This document shows positions 38,727 through 47,368 of a stretch of 64,000 nucleotides of DNA, piece by piece. The notes beneath the pieces are model-generated. The model ran no database searches, was not told where the DNA came from, and was given only the letters and a program-made list of their open reading frames with translations. Each line of letters begins with the position of its first letter. The first letter of the stretch is position 1. The translations under genes were made by a program, and so were the position numbers. Source of the stretch: Fimenecus sp900545625 (GTDB lineage Bacteria > Bacillota > Clostridia > Oscillospirales > Acutalibacteraceae). Where the stretch lies: assembly GCA_963931525.1 (NCBI GenBank), contig OZ007023.1, positions 1,984,001 through 2,048,000 of the forward strand, written 5' to 3'.

Positions 38727-38841
38727 GTCGGCATTACCTATTTTCCCGAGCCGCTTCCAGCCAAGTATTTTCGGCGCAAATGAGCTTAACTACCGTGTTC
38801 GGGATGGGAACGGGTGGACCCTCATCGCAATCAACACCGAC
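38727..38841 (-). rRNA. rrf: 5S ribosomal RNA (stand-alone copy)
   Basis: About 115 bases on the minus strand run from GTCGGTG to TGCCGAC, which pair as the terminal helix. The highly conserved loop region CCCATCCCGAACACGG is intact, followed by AGTTAAGCTC and GCGCCGAAAATACTTGG-CTGG as in bacterial 5S. No 16S, 23S or tRNA gene lies beside it. It has its own rRNA-style promoter about 45 bases upstream and its own terminator, so it is a monocistronic 5S gene. Exact mature ends are by base pairing, not by experiment. Confidence 0.95.
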
Positions 38842-38886
38842 TGCTTAAGGAGAAGCGTTTGTGCGTTTCCCTCAAGCGCGAGAAAG

Positions 38887-38936
38887 AGTATAGCATACCC
38901 TTGCAAAAATTGCAAGCCCTTTTTTAAAAAATTTTC
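38887..38936 (-). promoter_or_regulatory. rRNA-type promoter of the 5S gene with UP-like element
   Basis: On the minus strand: TTGCAA (38910-38915), 17 bases, TATACT (38887-38892), followed by a pyrimidine-rich start region. Just upstream of -35 lies an A/T tract (AAAATTTTTTAAAAAA), the signature of an UP element bound by the alpha subunit C-terminal domain. Confidence 0.8.
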
Positions 38937-38953
38937 GTATTTTTTCTCTTTTG

Positions 38954-39451
38954 TCAATCTGCGCGGTACACATGCTCGATCGCACCGACATACATGCGGT
39001 GGTAATCCCCTGCCGTGTAGTTTGCCGCGATGGAACCGTCTAAGAAGCCGTCGGGGGTCAGATCCCATTTCGCGAGCTTTTTGCAGACGAGCACCGTTTT
39101 TGCGCTCTCGAAGCTCACTGCATCGCCGAACGGTACGGGAACAAGCCCCGTTTCGGCACATTTGTCCGTATCCCTTCCGGATTTTCTGCCGCACAAGCCC
39201 ATTTCCGCCTTACAGCCGCCGTCAAAAAAGCTCAGGGTAAAGCGGTCGTATTTTTCCATAAATTCACGTGTGTAGCGCTGCGGGCGGACAAACACGAACA
39301 CCACGTCACGCCCCCACAACTCGCCGACCCCGCCCCAGCTGACGGTCATGGTGTTGAAATCGGATGGTATGCCCGCCGTAAGCAGCGCCCAATCATCCGC
39401 GATCATTTTCACGGGCGAGGTTTGCAGGTCTTTTACGGATATTTCACGCAT
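38954..39451 (-). CDS. Flavin reductase-like FMN-binding protein
   Basis: The 165-residue protein has the flavin reductase-like split-barrel fold: NTMTVSWGGVGELWGRDVVFVFVRPQRYTREF is the FMN-contacting core and RFTLSFFDG follows. It probably uses or carries FMN as a dimer in the cytoplasm; whether it reduces free flavin or acts on another substrate is not clear. AGGAGG precedes the ATG. It has its own promoter and reads toward the 5S gene, whose promoter begins soon after its stop codon. Confidence 0.88.
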   Translation of the reverse strand: MREISVKDLQTSPVKMIADDWALLTAGIPSDFNTMTVSWGGVGELWGRDVVFVFVRPQRYTREFMEKYDRFTLSFFDGGCKAEMGLCGRKSGRDTDKCAETGLVPVPFGDAVSFESAKTVLVCKKLAKWDLTPDGFLDGSIAANYTAGDYHRMYVGAIEHVYRAD

Positions 39452-39492
39452 CGAAGTGCCTCCTATATTTGAGATGATTTGGATCGATTACT

Positions 39493-39521
39493 ACTATAAT
39501 ACGCCGAAGCGCAAAAATCAA
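39493..39521 (-). promoter_or_regulatory. Promoter of the flavin reductase-like gene
   Basis: On the minus strand: TTGATT, 17 bases, TATAGT. Confidence 0.65.
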
Positions 39522-39553
39522 TGCGTATTTTAAGCTCAAATAAAATTGACGAA

Positions 39554-39590
39554 GCACCGGCAGTTTTACTGCCGATGCTCCACTTTTTTT
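39554..39590. terminator. Hairpin with T-run at the edge of the inverted-repeat element
   Basis: A 10-bp stem with one mismatch (GCACCGGCAG with CTGCCGATGC) is followed on the plus strand by TCCACTTTTTTT and on the minus strand by TTCGTCAATTTT. No plus-strand gene precedes it, so it may instead protect the flavin reductase promoter from HtrA read-through or belong to the adjacent element. Confidence 0.5.
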
Positions 39591-39866
39591 GAGGCAAGGA
39601 AAGCCGAACGCAATATGCCGAAAACTTGGCTCTGCGGCGGCTTTTCCCTTTTTCACCGTTGGTGCGCGTCAGCGCACCTGCCGTCTCAAAAGAAAAAATC
39701 CATCCGCATTCCCGTCGTTTTCGGTGCCGAGCAGTTTCAAACGCGCAGATTTTCGTTTGAAGAAGGCACAAAACCGATGCCATACTGCCGTATGGCGAGG
39801 TTTTTAACGCAGTTCAGGCGGAAAGCTGCCGTTTGAAACCATATTGGGCTCGGCTTCCCTTGCCTC
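39591..39866. repeat. 276-bp non-coding element with 27-bp terminal inverted repeats
   Basis: The left end (39591-39617) and the inverted right end (39840-39866) match at 24 of 27 bases, starting GAGGCAAGG and ending CAATATG. Inside are further stem-loops: GGTGCGC/GCGCACC (39661-39678), TCAAACG/CGTTTGA (around 39737-39761) and GCCATAC/GTATGGC (39779-39796). No convincing coding frame or ribosome site is present on either strand. It could be a MITE-like or other dispersed intergenic repeat, or the DNA of a structured RNA. It fills most of the 495-bp gap between htrA and the flavin reductase gene. Confidence 0.6.
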
Positions 39867-39869
39867 TCT

Positions 39870-39909
39870 ATATAAACGCCGTGCGGCGGGGGCAATGGCC
39901 TGTTGCCCC
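39870..39909 (-). terminator. Probable terminator region of htrA
   Basis: On the minus strand two hairpins follow the htrA stop: GGGGCAA/TTGCCCC and then CGCCG-CA-CGGCG followed by TTTATAT. Confidence 0.5.
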
Positions 39910-39946
39910 GCGCGGGACGGAGATTTCCCCATCCTGCGGCAATGTG

Positions 39947-41467
39947 CTAATTGCCGTAGCCGTAAGCACCGAACGGGTTATAATAGCTTTGCGATGTTGG
40001 TTCGCCCGTCACGGTCGTGCCGCGATCTTCCACGAGCGTAGCGGTCACTTCAAATTCACTGATCGAATAGTTATTTGCGGCGTCCACCCTGCAAATGGTC
40101 AGCGTAAGCGTGTCGCCCACATTAGACTCTTCAATGATATCCGGAAGCGTATCCGTAGAAGTCAGATCCTCGCCGTTGACACGGATGATCATATCCCCCG
40201 CCTGCACGTCCGTATTGGCAAGCGAGCTGTCGGAATTGATGGACTGGATGACCAGCGTGCCGTCCGGCAGATCGTTCGCACCGACCAGCATGCTGTAAAG
40301 CTGGTTGGAGGAAGCCGGGAAATAGTTGATGCCGAGCTTCGGGCGGTTGGTCACATAGCCGTTGGCAACGATCTCGTCAAAAACTTCCTTGACAGTCACG
40401 CTCGGCACGGCAAAGCCCATACCCTCATATTCGGTGCTGGCGATCTTCGAAGAGTTGATACCGACAACCTGCCCGTATGCATTCACAAGCGCGCCGCCCG
40501 AGTTGCCGGGGTTGATGGCTGCTGTGTGCTGGATGCAGAGCATCTCATAGCCGATCTCACTGTCCACGGGACGGGAAATGGCGGAGACCATACCGTCCGT
40601 GAAGGAGCCTGCGAACGCAACGCCGCCGGGGTTGCCGATGGCGTAGACCGTCTCACCGACCGAAAGGCTGTCGGAATCCCCAAACTCGGCGGCAGTAAGA
40701 CCCGACGCGCGGATGCTCAGTACGCCGATATCCGTTTTGGAATCATAGCCGACGATGGTCGCATCGTACTGCGTCTCGTCATACAGCTGCACTTTAACGG
40801 TCTGACCGTCGCTGATGACGTGCGCGCAGGTGACGATATAGGTGTATGTCCCGGTGCTGTCCTCGCCGACGATCACGCCGGAGCCCTCGCCCGCAAGCGC
40901 CTCGTTGCTGAACGCACTGCTGCTGTACACAAGTACGCCGACAGAGCTTTTCTGAACCTTTTCATATACGCCCTTGGCGGTCAGTTCCCCGTCCGCTGAG
41001 GTGCTCGACGCCGTGGGGGATTCATGGATCTCCGCGGTGATCGAGTTCTGCGCGTTTTCTGCGGTCTGGACATCGTTGCCGCGAACAAGTGCGACCAAGA
41101 CGCCGACAATCGCCAACACGACGACGACCGCCAAGCAAGCTGCAAAGATCTTTACGCCGCGCTTTTTGTGCTTGGACTTTTCCGGGTCCACCTGCTTCTT
41201 CTGCGGTGCGGAATACCAAACGTAGTTGGGATTCGCGTTCTGCGGCGCACCGTTCGGATTCGGCGCGGTATAATGCGGATTGCCGTAAAAGCCTGTGTTG
41301 GGATTGGATGCGGTATACGGTGCGTTTGCCTGCCCGGCGTTGTACGCCGTGTTCGGCTGAGCTTGCCCGGCAGATTCATTTTGCGCCGGCTTTTCGCTGC
41401 CCGCCGTGTCCGGCTGTTCCGGCTGCGGCGTGGTGTTAGAGTTCAGATTGTTGTTTTCATAATCCAT
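39947..41467 (-). CDS. htrA: HtrA/DegP-type serine protease (S1C), membrane anchored
   Basis: This 506-residue envelope quality-control protease has four parts. A low-complexity Asn/Pro/Gln-rich cytoplasmic N-terminus spans residues 1-90 with PNP and YTA repeats. A single membrane helix (about 105-128) follows a KHKKRG stop. The trypsin-like domain has the triad H216 (TCAHVI), D246 (KTDIGVL) and S323 (NPGNSGGA). A PDZ domain (about 380-470) precedes a Tyr/Gly-rich tail. The protease domain is outside the cell. It lies just downstream of a two-component system, with 11-bp-spaced direct repeats in front of its -10 box, so it is a likely target of that system. Confidence 0.94.
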   Translation of the reverse strand: MDYENNNLNSNTTPQPEQPDTAGSEKPAQNESAGQAQPNTAYNAGQANAPYTASNPNTGFYGNPHYTAPNPNGAPQNANPNYVWYSAPQKKQVDPEKSKHKKRGVKIFAACLAVVVVLAIVGVLVALVRGNDVQTAENAQNSITAEIHESPTASSTSADGELTAKGVYEKVQKSSVGVLVYSSSAFSNEALAGEGSGVIVGEDSTGTYTYIVTCAHVISDGQTVKVQLYDETQYDATIVGYDSKTDIGVLSIRASGLTAAEFGDSDSLSVGETVYAIGNPGGVAFAGSFTDGMVSAISRPVDSEIGYEMLCIQHTAAINPGNSGGALVNAYGQVVGINSSKIASTEYEGMGFAVPSVTVKEVFDEIVANGYVTNRPKLGINYFPASSNQLYSMLVGANDLPDGTLVIQSINSDSSLANTDVQAGDMIIRVNGEDLTSTDTLPDIIEESNVGDTLTLTICRVDAANNYSISEFEVTATLVEDRGTTVTGEPTSQSYYNPFGAYGYGN

Positions 41468-41505
41468 ATCGAAACGCCTCCATGCGTGGATTTCCGATTG
41501 ACAAG

Positions 41506-41541
41506 ATTATCGTAATGCGCGGTTATTAACTCGATATTAAC
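41506..41541 (-). promoter_or_regulatory. htrA promoter with direct repeats of response-regulator type
   Basis: On the minus strand GTTAATA occurs twice (41535-41541 and 41524-41530) exactly 11 bp apart, overlapping where a -35 box would be, upstream of GATAAT (41506-41511). An 11-bp spaced direct repeat replacing the -35 is the arrangement bound by PhoB/OmpR-family activators. Confidence 0.6.
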
Positions 41542-41579
41542 AGGCTTTGAAGAATTTTGCGGGACTTGTAAATAAGTTG

Positions 41580-43118
41580 TTAAACACTCGTCTCGCCGCT
41601 GTTCGGTGGGACATTCGGGAGCGTAAAGGAAAACTCCACATATTCGCTGCCGTCGCTTTGCGCCGAGATCGTGCCGCCGTGCATTTCTATGATCGTCTTG
41701 CAGATATAAAGTCCCAGCCCCGCGCCTTTTGTATCATAGCTGCGGGATTTGTCGACCTTATAAAATCGTTCAAAGACGCGCGAAAGCTCTTCGGAGGAGA
41801 TCCCCGTCGTGCCCGTATTGCGAATGGAAACGGTTGTGCTTTCGTGCGTTTGATCTACCGCTACGCCGATCGTACCGTTTTCGGTGAATTTCACGGCGTT
41901 ATCCACCAGATTGTATATGACCTGGTGCAGCATATCGCGGTCGGCGAAAATATATGTCGGCTGGAGCGTGTCAAGCCCCACGACCTCGATGTGCTTACGG
42001 TCAATGATCTGCTCGAAATTGAGCATGGTATCGAAAATTTCGCGGCACAGATCGAACCGCTTCGGCTGCAGCTGCAGCTCGCCTGCTTCGATTTTGGACA
42101 TATTGAGCATGGACGTCACAAGCCGTGAGAGGCGTTTGGTCTCGTCGGAGACGATGCGCAGGTAATGATTTTGCCGTTCGGGCTCGATGGTACCGTCCAA
42201 AATGCCGTCGATAAAACCGCCGATGGTGGTCATGGGGGTTTTGAGTTCGTGCGAAACATTCGCAACAAAGCTGCGCCGCGAGCTCTCCTGTAAGGAAAGG
42301 GACGCCGCCATACGGTTGAACGCTTCCATAAGCTCCGAAAGCTCGTCGTTGCCGCGCACACTCACGCGCGGGCTGAAGTCGCCGGCCGCATACGCCTTGG
42401 TCGCCTTGGACATCTCCTTTAAGGGACGGACAAGGTTCGCCGTAAAGAGATAGATCACGGCAAAGCCAATGCACAGCGCCAAAAGGGAGGCGAATGCGAA
42501 CATGCGCAGCGCATTGAAGAAATAGCCCTGAAAGCTGATGCTCATTGGCTCCACGGCAAAAATATAGCCCGCGATCTGCCCGCTGACGACCACAGGCTCG
42601 GCAGCCGCCAAATGGGTATTGTCATACAGCCCGTCCAGCGTCCCGGCGGCATAGTAGCTGCCTTTTGCCACCTCATCGAGCACGCTTTGCGGCACCTGAT
42701 ACGACCCGTGGATGGTGCACACGCCGTCATTGCGCACGACAAGGTCAGAGGAAAGCAGATCTTTACAGAGGATGACCTTACCGTCCGGGTCGCACATAAA
42801 CACGTCCGCGTCGATCGCCTCGGAGATCGTGGTGAGGTTGTTGCAGATGAAAACGACCGATCCCTGCGGTTCGTCGCGAAGCCAGGAGGAAAGCACCTCT
42901 GCCGTGGATTGCGCCACCGATCTGGCGTTTTCCTTAAGCAAAACAGATTTCTGATTGCTCCAATAGTTTGTCACAAATATCCCCAGTGTAACACCCAATG
43001 CCATAAAACAGATCGTTACGATGACCAGGAACACCGAAAAATATTTGACAAACAGGGACTGGTGGCTGAATTTATGGTATGCCTTGCGGGCAAAGGCCTT
43101 TAACTTGCCGTCACGCAT
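41580..43118 (-). CDS. Sensor histidine kinase
   Basis: The 512-residue membrane kinase has helix 1 (about 24-50), an extracytoplasmic sensor domain (about 51-205), helix 2 (206-228), HAMP (230-282), the HisKA box with phospho-accepting H290 (SFVANVSHELKTP), and an ATPase domain with N box DNAVKFTENG and G box KGAGLGLYI. It phosphorylates the response regulator encoded 3 bases upstream. The sensor domain contains four Cys (CNN, MCDPD, LCKD, VCTIH) outside the membrane, possibly redox or metal sensitive; that is inference. Confidence 0.94.
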   Translation of the reverse strand: MRDGKLKAFARKAYHKFSHQSLFVKYFSVFLVIVTICFMALGVTLGIFVTNYWSNQKSVLLKENARSVAQSTAEVLSSWLRDEPQGSVVFICNNLTTISEAIDADVFMCDPDGKVILCKDLLSSDLVVRNDGVCTIHGSYQVPQSVLDEVAKGSYYAAGTLDGLYDNTHLAAAEPVVVSGQIAGYIFAVEPMSISFQGYFFNALRMFAFASLLALCIGFAVIYLFTANLVRPLKEMSKATKAYAAGDFSPRVSVRGNDELSELMEAFNRMAASLSLQESSRRSFVANVSHELKTPMTTIGGFIDGILDGTIEPERQNHYLRIVSDETKRLSRLVTSMLNMSKIEAGELQLQPKRFDLCREIFDTMLNFEQIIDRKHIEVVGLDTLQPTYIFADRDMLHQVIYNLVDNAVKFTENGTIGVAVDQTHESTTVSIRNTGTTGISSEELSRVFERFYKVDKSRSYDTKGAGLGLYICKTIIEMHGGTISAQSDGSEYVEFSFTLPNVPPNSGETSV

Positions 43119-43121
43119 GGC

Positions 43122-43814
43122 TTATTCCTTCGTTTCAAACTTATAGCCGACGCCCCAGACCGTTTTAAGATCCCATTTATCTGAAACGCCTTCCAGCTTT
43201 TCGCGAAGCCGTTTGACATGGACGTCTACGGTGCGCGAATCGCCGTAATAATCGAAGCCCCAAACCTCGTCAAGCAGCTGGTCGCGCGTGAATACGCGGT
43301 TCGGGTTGGACGCAAGATGGTAGATCAGTTCCAATTCTTTCGGCGGTGTGTCCACGGGCTTGCCGTTGACCTTCATTTCGTAATTCGTGAGGTTGATGCT
43401 CAAATTCTCGTAATTGACCTCTTTGACCGCTTCGCCTGCTGGACCTGCGCTTGTACGGCGCAGCACCGCCTTGATACGGGCAACCATTTCCTTCGTGTCA
43501 AAGGGCTTGGTCATATAATCATCCGCACCGAGCTCAAGACCCAGCACCTTGTCAAAGGTCTCGCCCTTTGCCGTAAGCATGATGATGGGTTTGTCGGAAA
43601 ACTTGCGCACCTCGCGGCAGACCTGCCAGCCGTCGAGCTTTGGAAGCATGATGTCGAGGATCATCAGATCGGGATTTTCCTGCTTAAAGGCGTTGACCGC
43701 CGAAACCCCGTCGTTCACGCTTTTGACCGCATACCCCTCTTTTTCCAGGTACAGGCGCAGCAATTCGCAGATGTTGGTGTCGTCGTCTACGACCAAAATT
43801 TTTTCGTTTGCCAC
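43122..43814 (-). CDS. Response regulator, OmpR/PhoB family
   Basis: The 230-residue protein has a receiver domain with acidic pocket D10-D12, phospho-acceptor D54 (LMILDIMLPKLDGW), Thr in LTAKG and Lys in MTKPF, and a C-terminal winged helix (about 130-228, ending with VWGVGYKFE). The start is GTG (VANEKILVVDDD), with AAAGGGTG upstream; upstream in-frame codons do not fit the family. It is the first gene of regulator-kinase-htrA. The region before it is A/T-rich with no promoter I could place confidently. Confidence 0.94.
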   Translation of the reverse strand: MANEKILVVDDDTNICELLRLYLEKEGYAVKSVNDGVSAVNAFKQENPDLMILDIMLPKLDGWQVCREVRKFSDKPIIMLTAKGETFDKVLGLELGADDYMTKPFDTKEMVARIKAVLRRTSAGPAGEAVKEVNYENLSINLTNYEMKVNGKPVDTPPKELELIYHLASNPNRVFTRDQLLDEVWGFDYYGDSRTVDVHVKRLREKLEGVSDKWDLKTVWGVGYKFETKE

Positions 43815-43939
43815 AAGGTTCACCCTTTCTTTTTGCAAGAACAGACAGGCATACGCCCGGTTCATTTTTTCTTATGATAAAAAAAAGTTGCAAATAGTTT
43901 ATGAACAAAGAAGAAACTTTTGTTAAATCCCGAAAGCGG

Positions 43940-45577
43940 TCAGTTCTCCAAGAAAAAGGAAGAAATATCGCGGGAATAGAAATATACCTTACAGCCCCAC
44001 GGGGTTTCTGCGTCCGTATACGTCCCCGTCTCGTAACGGACAAGCGCCCGATAGGTGTCAGAGGCTTCAAAGCGCTGCACGTCCGCCGCGAGCACGATCA
44101 GGAACACACCGTTCTGTTCTGCATACGCAGCCAAATCTATGGGGAACTGCTGGTAATTTTCAAGCAGCAGCGCGCCGTCTTCCGAGACACCGACGTTATG
44201 CGGCTGCACTTCGCCGCCGCTTATCACAAAAAGCGCATTGGAGAACCAAAAATTGCTATAGCCGTAAGACAAATCCCGTGCGGTGATCGCATCGCAAAGC
44301 CCCTGATATTTCCCGGCAGGCTCTCGCACGACCTGCAAATTGCTAAGAGAAAAGACCGACTCCGCGAAAAACAGCAGCGTTACCGCGCAAAGCACCACGC
44401 CGAAGCGGCGCACCGAAGCGCGGCGCAAAAGCGCGAATACCCCCGCCGCGAACAGCAACAGCAAACAGAAGATCATGGGGATCAGCCGCCAGCCCGCGTT
44501 GGAGATCGTACCGAAAAACCAGAGGAACACCGTAATGCCGCACACCGCCGCCACCGCCCAGAACAGGCGTTTGAAATGCACGTCCTTGATTTTCCGATAA
44601 CAAAACGCGGTGACAAGGAGCGCACACGGCAAAAGCGCCGCAAACAGGCAGCGCAGAAGCGCGGGCAGCTGGGTAAGATCCGTTAAACTCGCGTTCCCGG
44701 TAAATTGAATATCAAACAGCAGGAAATATTCCGTCACGAGGTTTTTGAGCTTACCCGTCCAATTGAGCATTTCTTCCATGGTGTCATAGGAAGAAGAGGC
44801 GTTCGCATAACCAAACTGCGCGCCGCCCGTGACCGCATAGCGCAGGAGGAAGCCAAACGCCATGGCCGGCAGAGGCAGGGCTGCGGCGATAAAGGCGGGC
44901 AGATTCTCCTGTGCCGTCAATTTTGTTTTCGTGTCGAAAAAGCGTTCACAGAAAAAGGCGATGCTAAGCGGCAGTGCTGCAATGCCCGCCACCTGAAAGC
45001 CGTCGGACGAAACAGCGGTAAAAAACAAAAAAGCGGCAAGCCCCCACAACACCGCCCTGCGGCGGCACTGTGTCTGCAATGCCTCTAAAAATGCGGTCAG
45101 CAGCGAAAAGCCGACCATCAGAAATAAAGCGGAAAGGCTGTAATAGAGGATGTGCTCGCAAAACATCTCGCGGAATTTCGATCCGCAAAGAAACAGCGCG
45201 CACACCGATAAAAAGAGCAGGCTTCCGCCGAAAAGCCCCAAATCCATGCGGCGTGCAAACCAGATCAGCGCGGCAAAAAACAAGAGCAGGAACACGACCA
45301 TTCCTGCGACATGCGCCGTATAGCTGACGCCGAACAAAGCCACAAACGGCAGCATCAAAAGCGCGCCGCCGAACGGCAAAAAGCCCGCATACGCGAAATC
45401 CGCAGCAAACAGCGAGCCCGAACGATATGACGCATACGCCCACATAAGCGTATCCATCGTGTCGGAATTGACGTTTGCTTTTGCGTACAGTACCGTGTAG
45501 ACAAGCACAGCCGCCGCGCCCGCAAGGCTTGCGAGCACGGCGAAAATTCGAGTTATCTTTTTTGAAATCGGTTTCAT
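43940..45577 (-). CDS. Polytopic membrane protein, possibly GT-C-type glycosyltransferase
   Basis: The 545-residue protein has about 10-12 hydrophobic helices and a soluble C-terminal domain (about 430-545). The first outside loop has NSDTMDTLMWAYASYRSGSLFAADFAY, with acidic residues placed as in GT-C/PMT-like glycosyltransferases, but no diagnostic motif is decisive. It follows leuD by 28 bases with a GGGGAG ribosome site and so seems to be at the end of the galM-ilvH-leuCD operon, an unexpected companion. Function unknown. Confidence 0.7.
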   Translation of the reverse strand: MKPISKKITRIFAVLASLAGAAAVLVYTVLYAKANVNSDTMDTLMWAYASYRSGSLFAADFAYAGFLPFGGALLMLPFVALFGVSYTAHVAGMVVFLLLFFAALIWFARRMDLGLFGGSLLFLSVCALFLCGSKFREMFCEHILYYSLSALFLMVGFSLLTAFLEALQTQCRRRAVLWGLAAFLFFTAVSSDGFQVAGIAALPLSIAFFCERFFDTKTKLTAQENLPAFIAAALPLPAMAFGFLLRYAVTGGAQFGYANASSSYDTMEEMLNWTGKLKNLVTEYFLLFDIQFTGNASLTDLTQLPALLRCLFAALLPCALLVTAFCYRKIKDVHFKRLFWAVAAVCGITVFLWFFGTISNAGWRLIPMIFCLLLLFAAGVFALLRRASVRRFGVVLCAVTLLFFAESVFSLSNLQVVREPAGKYQGLCDAITARDLSYGYSNFWFSNALFVISGGEVQPHNVGVSEDGALLLENYQQFPIDLAAYAEQNGVFLIVLAADVQRFEASDTYRALVRYETGTYTDAETPWGCKVYFYSRDISSFFLEN

Positions 45578-45605
45578 TGGCTCCCCTACCCCGCCTTAAA
45601 GATCC

Positions 45606-46085
45606 TTATTTCAGGGACGCGAGCAGCCCGCCTTTTTGAATGATGTTCTGGATAAAAGGCGGGAAAGGCTCGGCCTGATAGGTCTCGCCCGTGGCAAGGT
45701 TCTCGATCACGCCGGTATCGAAATCCACCGCGACCTCGTCCCCGTTTTGGATCGCCTTGCTCGCCGCAGGGCATTCGAGGATGGGCAGCCCGATATTCAG
45801 CGAATTGCGGTAGAAAATGCGTGCAAAATTTTCGGCGATGACGCAGGCAATGCCCGAGGCTTTGATGGCAATAGGCGCATGCTCACGCGAGGAGCCGCAG
45901 CCGAAGTTCACACCCGCGACAAGAATATCGCCGGGCTGCACGTTCTTTACAAAGTCTTTGTCGATATCCTCCATGCAGTGCGCCGCAAGCTCTTTGGGAT
46001 CGGCGGTATTGAGATACCGCGCCGGAATGATGACGTCCGTATCGACATGGTCGCCGTATTTGTGTACTTTACCCTGTATTTTCAT
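45606..46085 (-). CDS. leuD: 3-isopropylmalate dehydratase small subunit
   Basis: LeuD is the swivelling subunit that, with LeuC, isomerises 2- to 3-isopropylmalate in leucine synthesis. The 159-residue short form is the archaeal/clostridial type. NFGCGSSREHAPIAIKASG is the substrate-binding signature and DHVDTDVIIPARYLN the N-terminal motif. AAAGGA precedes the ATG. It is 17 bases after leuC. Confidence 0.95.
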   Translation of the reverse strand: MKIQGKVHKYGDHVDTDVIIPARYLNTADPKELAAHCMEDIDKDFVKNVQPGDILVAGVNFGCGSSREHAPIAIKASGIACVIAENFARIFYRNSLNIGLPILECPAASKAIQNGDEVAVDFDTGVIENLATGETYQAEPFPPFIQNIIQKGGLLASLK

Positions 46086-46102
46086 AGGTCTCGTCCTTTC
46101 TG

Positions 46103-47365
46103 TCAGTCCAGCTTTGCAGGATCAGAGATGTACCCCGTTACGGCGCTTGCCGCCGCGACATACGGGCTTGCGAGATACACTTCGCTGGTGGGGTCACCCA
46201 TTCTGCCGACGAAATTGCGGTTCGTTGTGGAGACCGCGCGTTCGCCCGCGGCAAGGATGCCCATGTGCCCGCCGAGGCACGGTCCGCAGGTCGGGGTGGA
46301 GACGATCGCGCCCGCTTCGACAAAGGCTTTGGTGAGCCCTTCTTCGATGCACTGCAGATACACCGCCTGCGTTGCGGGAATGACGATGCAGCGCACGCCG
46401 TCGGCGATCTTGCGTCCTTTGATCACGGAAGCCGCCGCGCGCATATCCTCGATACGACCGTTGGTGCAGGAACCGATCACGACCTGATCGATGTCGATGC
46501 GCTCGATCTCGTCGATCGTGTGCGTGTTTTCCGGCAGATGCGGAAACGCCACCGTGGGCTTGAGGGTATTGAGATCAATGGTGACGACTTCATCATAGGG
46601 CGCGTCCGCGTCCGCTTCGTATACAACGGGCTTGCGCGAGGTGCGCCCTTTCATATAGGCAAGCGTCTTTTCGTCCACGGGGAAGATCCCGTTTTTCGCG
46701 CCGCACTCGATCGCCATATTTGCAATACAGAAGCGGTCATCCATAGAAAGGCTCGCGACGCCCTCGCCCGTGAATTCCAGCGAGCGGTACCGCGCGCCGT
46801 CCACGCCGATCTTACCGATCAGGTGCAAAATCACGTCCTTGCCGCTGACATATTTCTGGAGTTTCCCGATAAGCACCACTTGGATCGCGGACGGCACCTT
46901 AAACCACGCCTTGCCGGAGATCATGCCCGCCGCCATATCCGTCGAGCCGACGCCTGTGGAGAACGCGCCGAGCGCGCCGTAGGTGCAGGTGTGGGAATCC
47001 GCCCCGATGACCACGTCGCCCGAGATCACAAGGCCGCGTTCGGGAAGCAGGGCGTGCTCGATGCCCATCTGCCCCACGTCAAAGAAATTGCGGATGCCGT
47101 ATTCCTTTGCAAAGGTACGTACTTTTTTACAGTTCTCGGCAGATTTTATATCCTTGTTAGGCGTAAAGTGATCCATCACAAGGGCGATATGCTCGTTGTC
47201 AAAGACCTTTTGGAAGCCTTTTTCTTCCATTTCGTGGATAGCCACAGGAGAAGTTACGTCGTTGCCCATCACCAGATCCAGATTTGCCTCAATGAGCTGC
47301 CCTGCCGAAACAGACGGCAGCCCTGCATGCGCGGCAAGGATCTTTTGCGTCATTGTCATTGCCAT
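46103..47365 (-). CDS. leuC: 3-isopropylmalate dehydratase large subunit
   Basis: The 420-residue aconitase-family subunit binds a 4Fe-4S cluster through Cys in GSCTNGR and the pair in PTCGPCLGG. Active-site residues are in DVVIGADSHTCTYGALGAF. At 420 residues it is the short form usually paired with a short LeuD, as here. GAGGAATG precedes the ATG (MAMTMTQKILAAHAG); it starts 3 bases after the ilvH stop, so translation is likely coupled. leuA and leuB are not in the window. Confidence 0.96.
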   Translation of the reverse strand: MAMTMTQKILAAHAGLPSVSAGQLIEANLDLVMGNDVTSPVAIHEMEEKGFQKVFDNEHIALVMDHFTPNKDIKSAENCKKVRTFAKEYGIRNFFDVGQMGIEHALLPERGLVISGDVVIGADSHTCTYGALGAFSTGVGSTDMAAGMISGKAWFKVPSAIQVVLIGKLQKYVSGKDVILHLIGKIGVDGARYRSLEFTGEGVASLSMDDRFCIANMAIECGAKNGIFPVDEKTLAYMKGRTSRKPVVYEADADAPYDEVVTIDLNTLKPTVAFPHLPENTHTIDEIERIDIDQVVIGSCTNGRIEDMRAAASVIKGRKIADGVRCIVIPATQAVYLQCIEEGLTKAFVEAGAIVSTPTCGPCLGGHMGILAAGERAVSTTNRNFVGRMGDPTSEVYLASPYVAAASAVTGYISDPAKLD

Positions 47366-47368
47366 AAG

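Noticed and set aside
39546..39836. Possible protein-coding frame across the inverted-repeat element
   Set aside because: Open frames exist on both strands but none has a ribosome site, and the translations look like shadow sequence; symmetric hairpins explain the region better.
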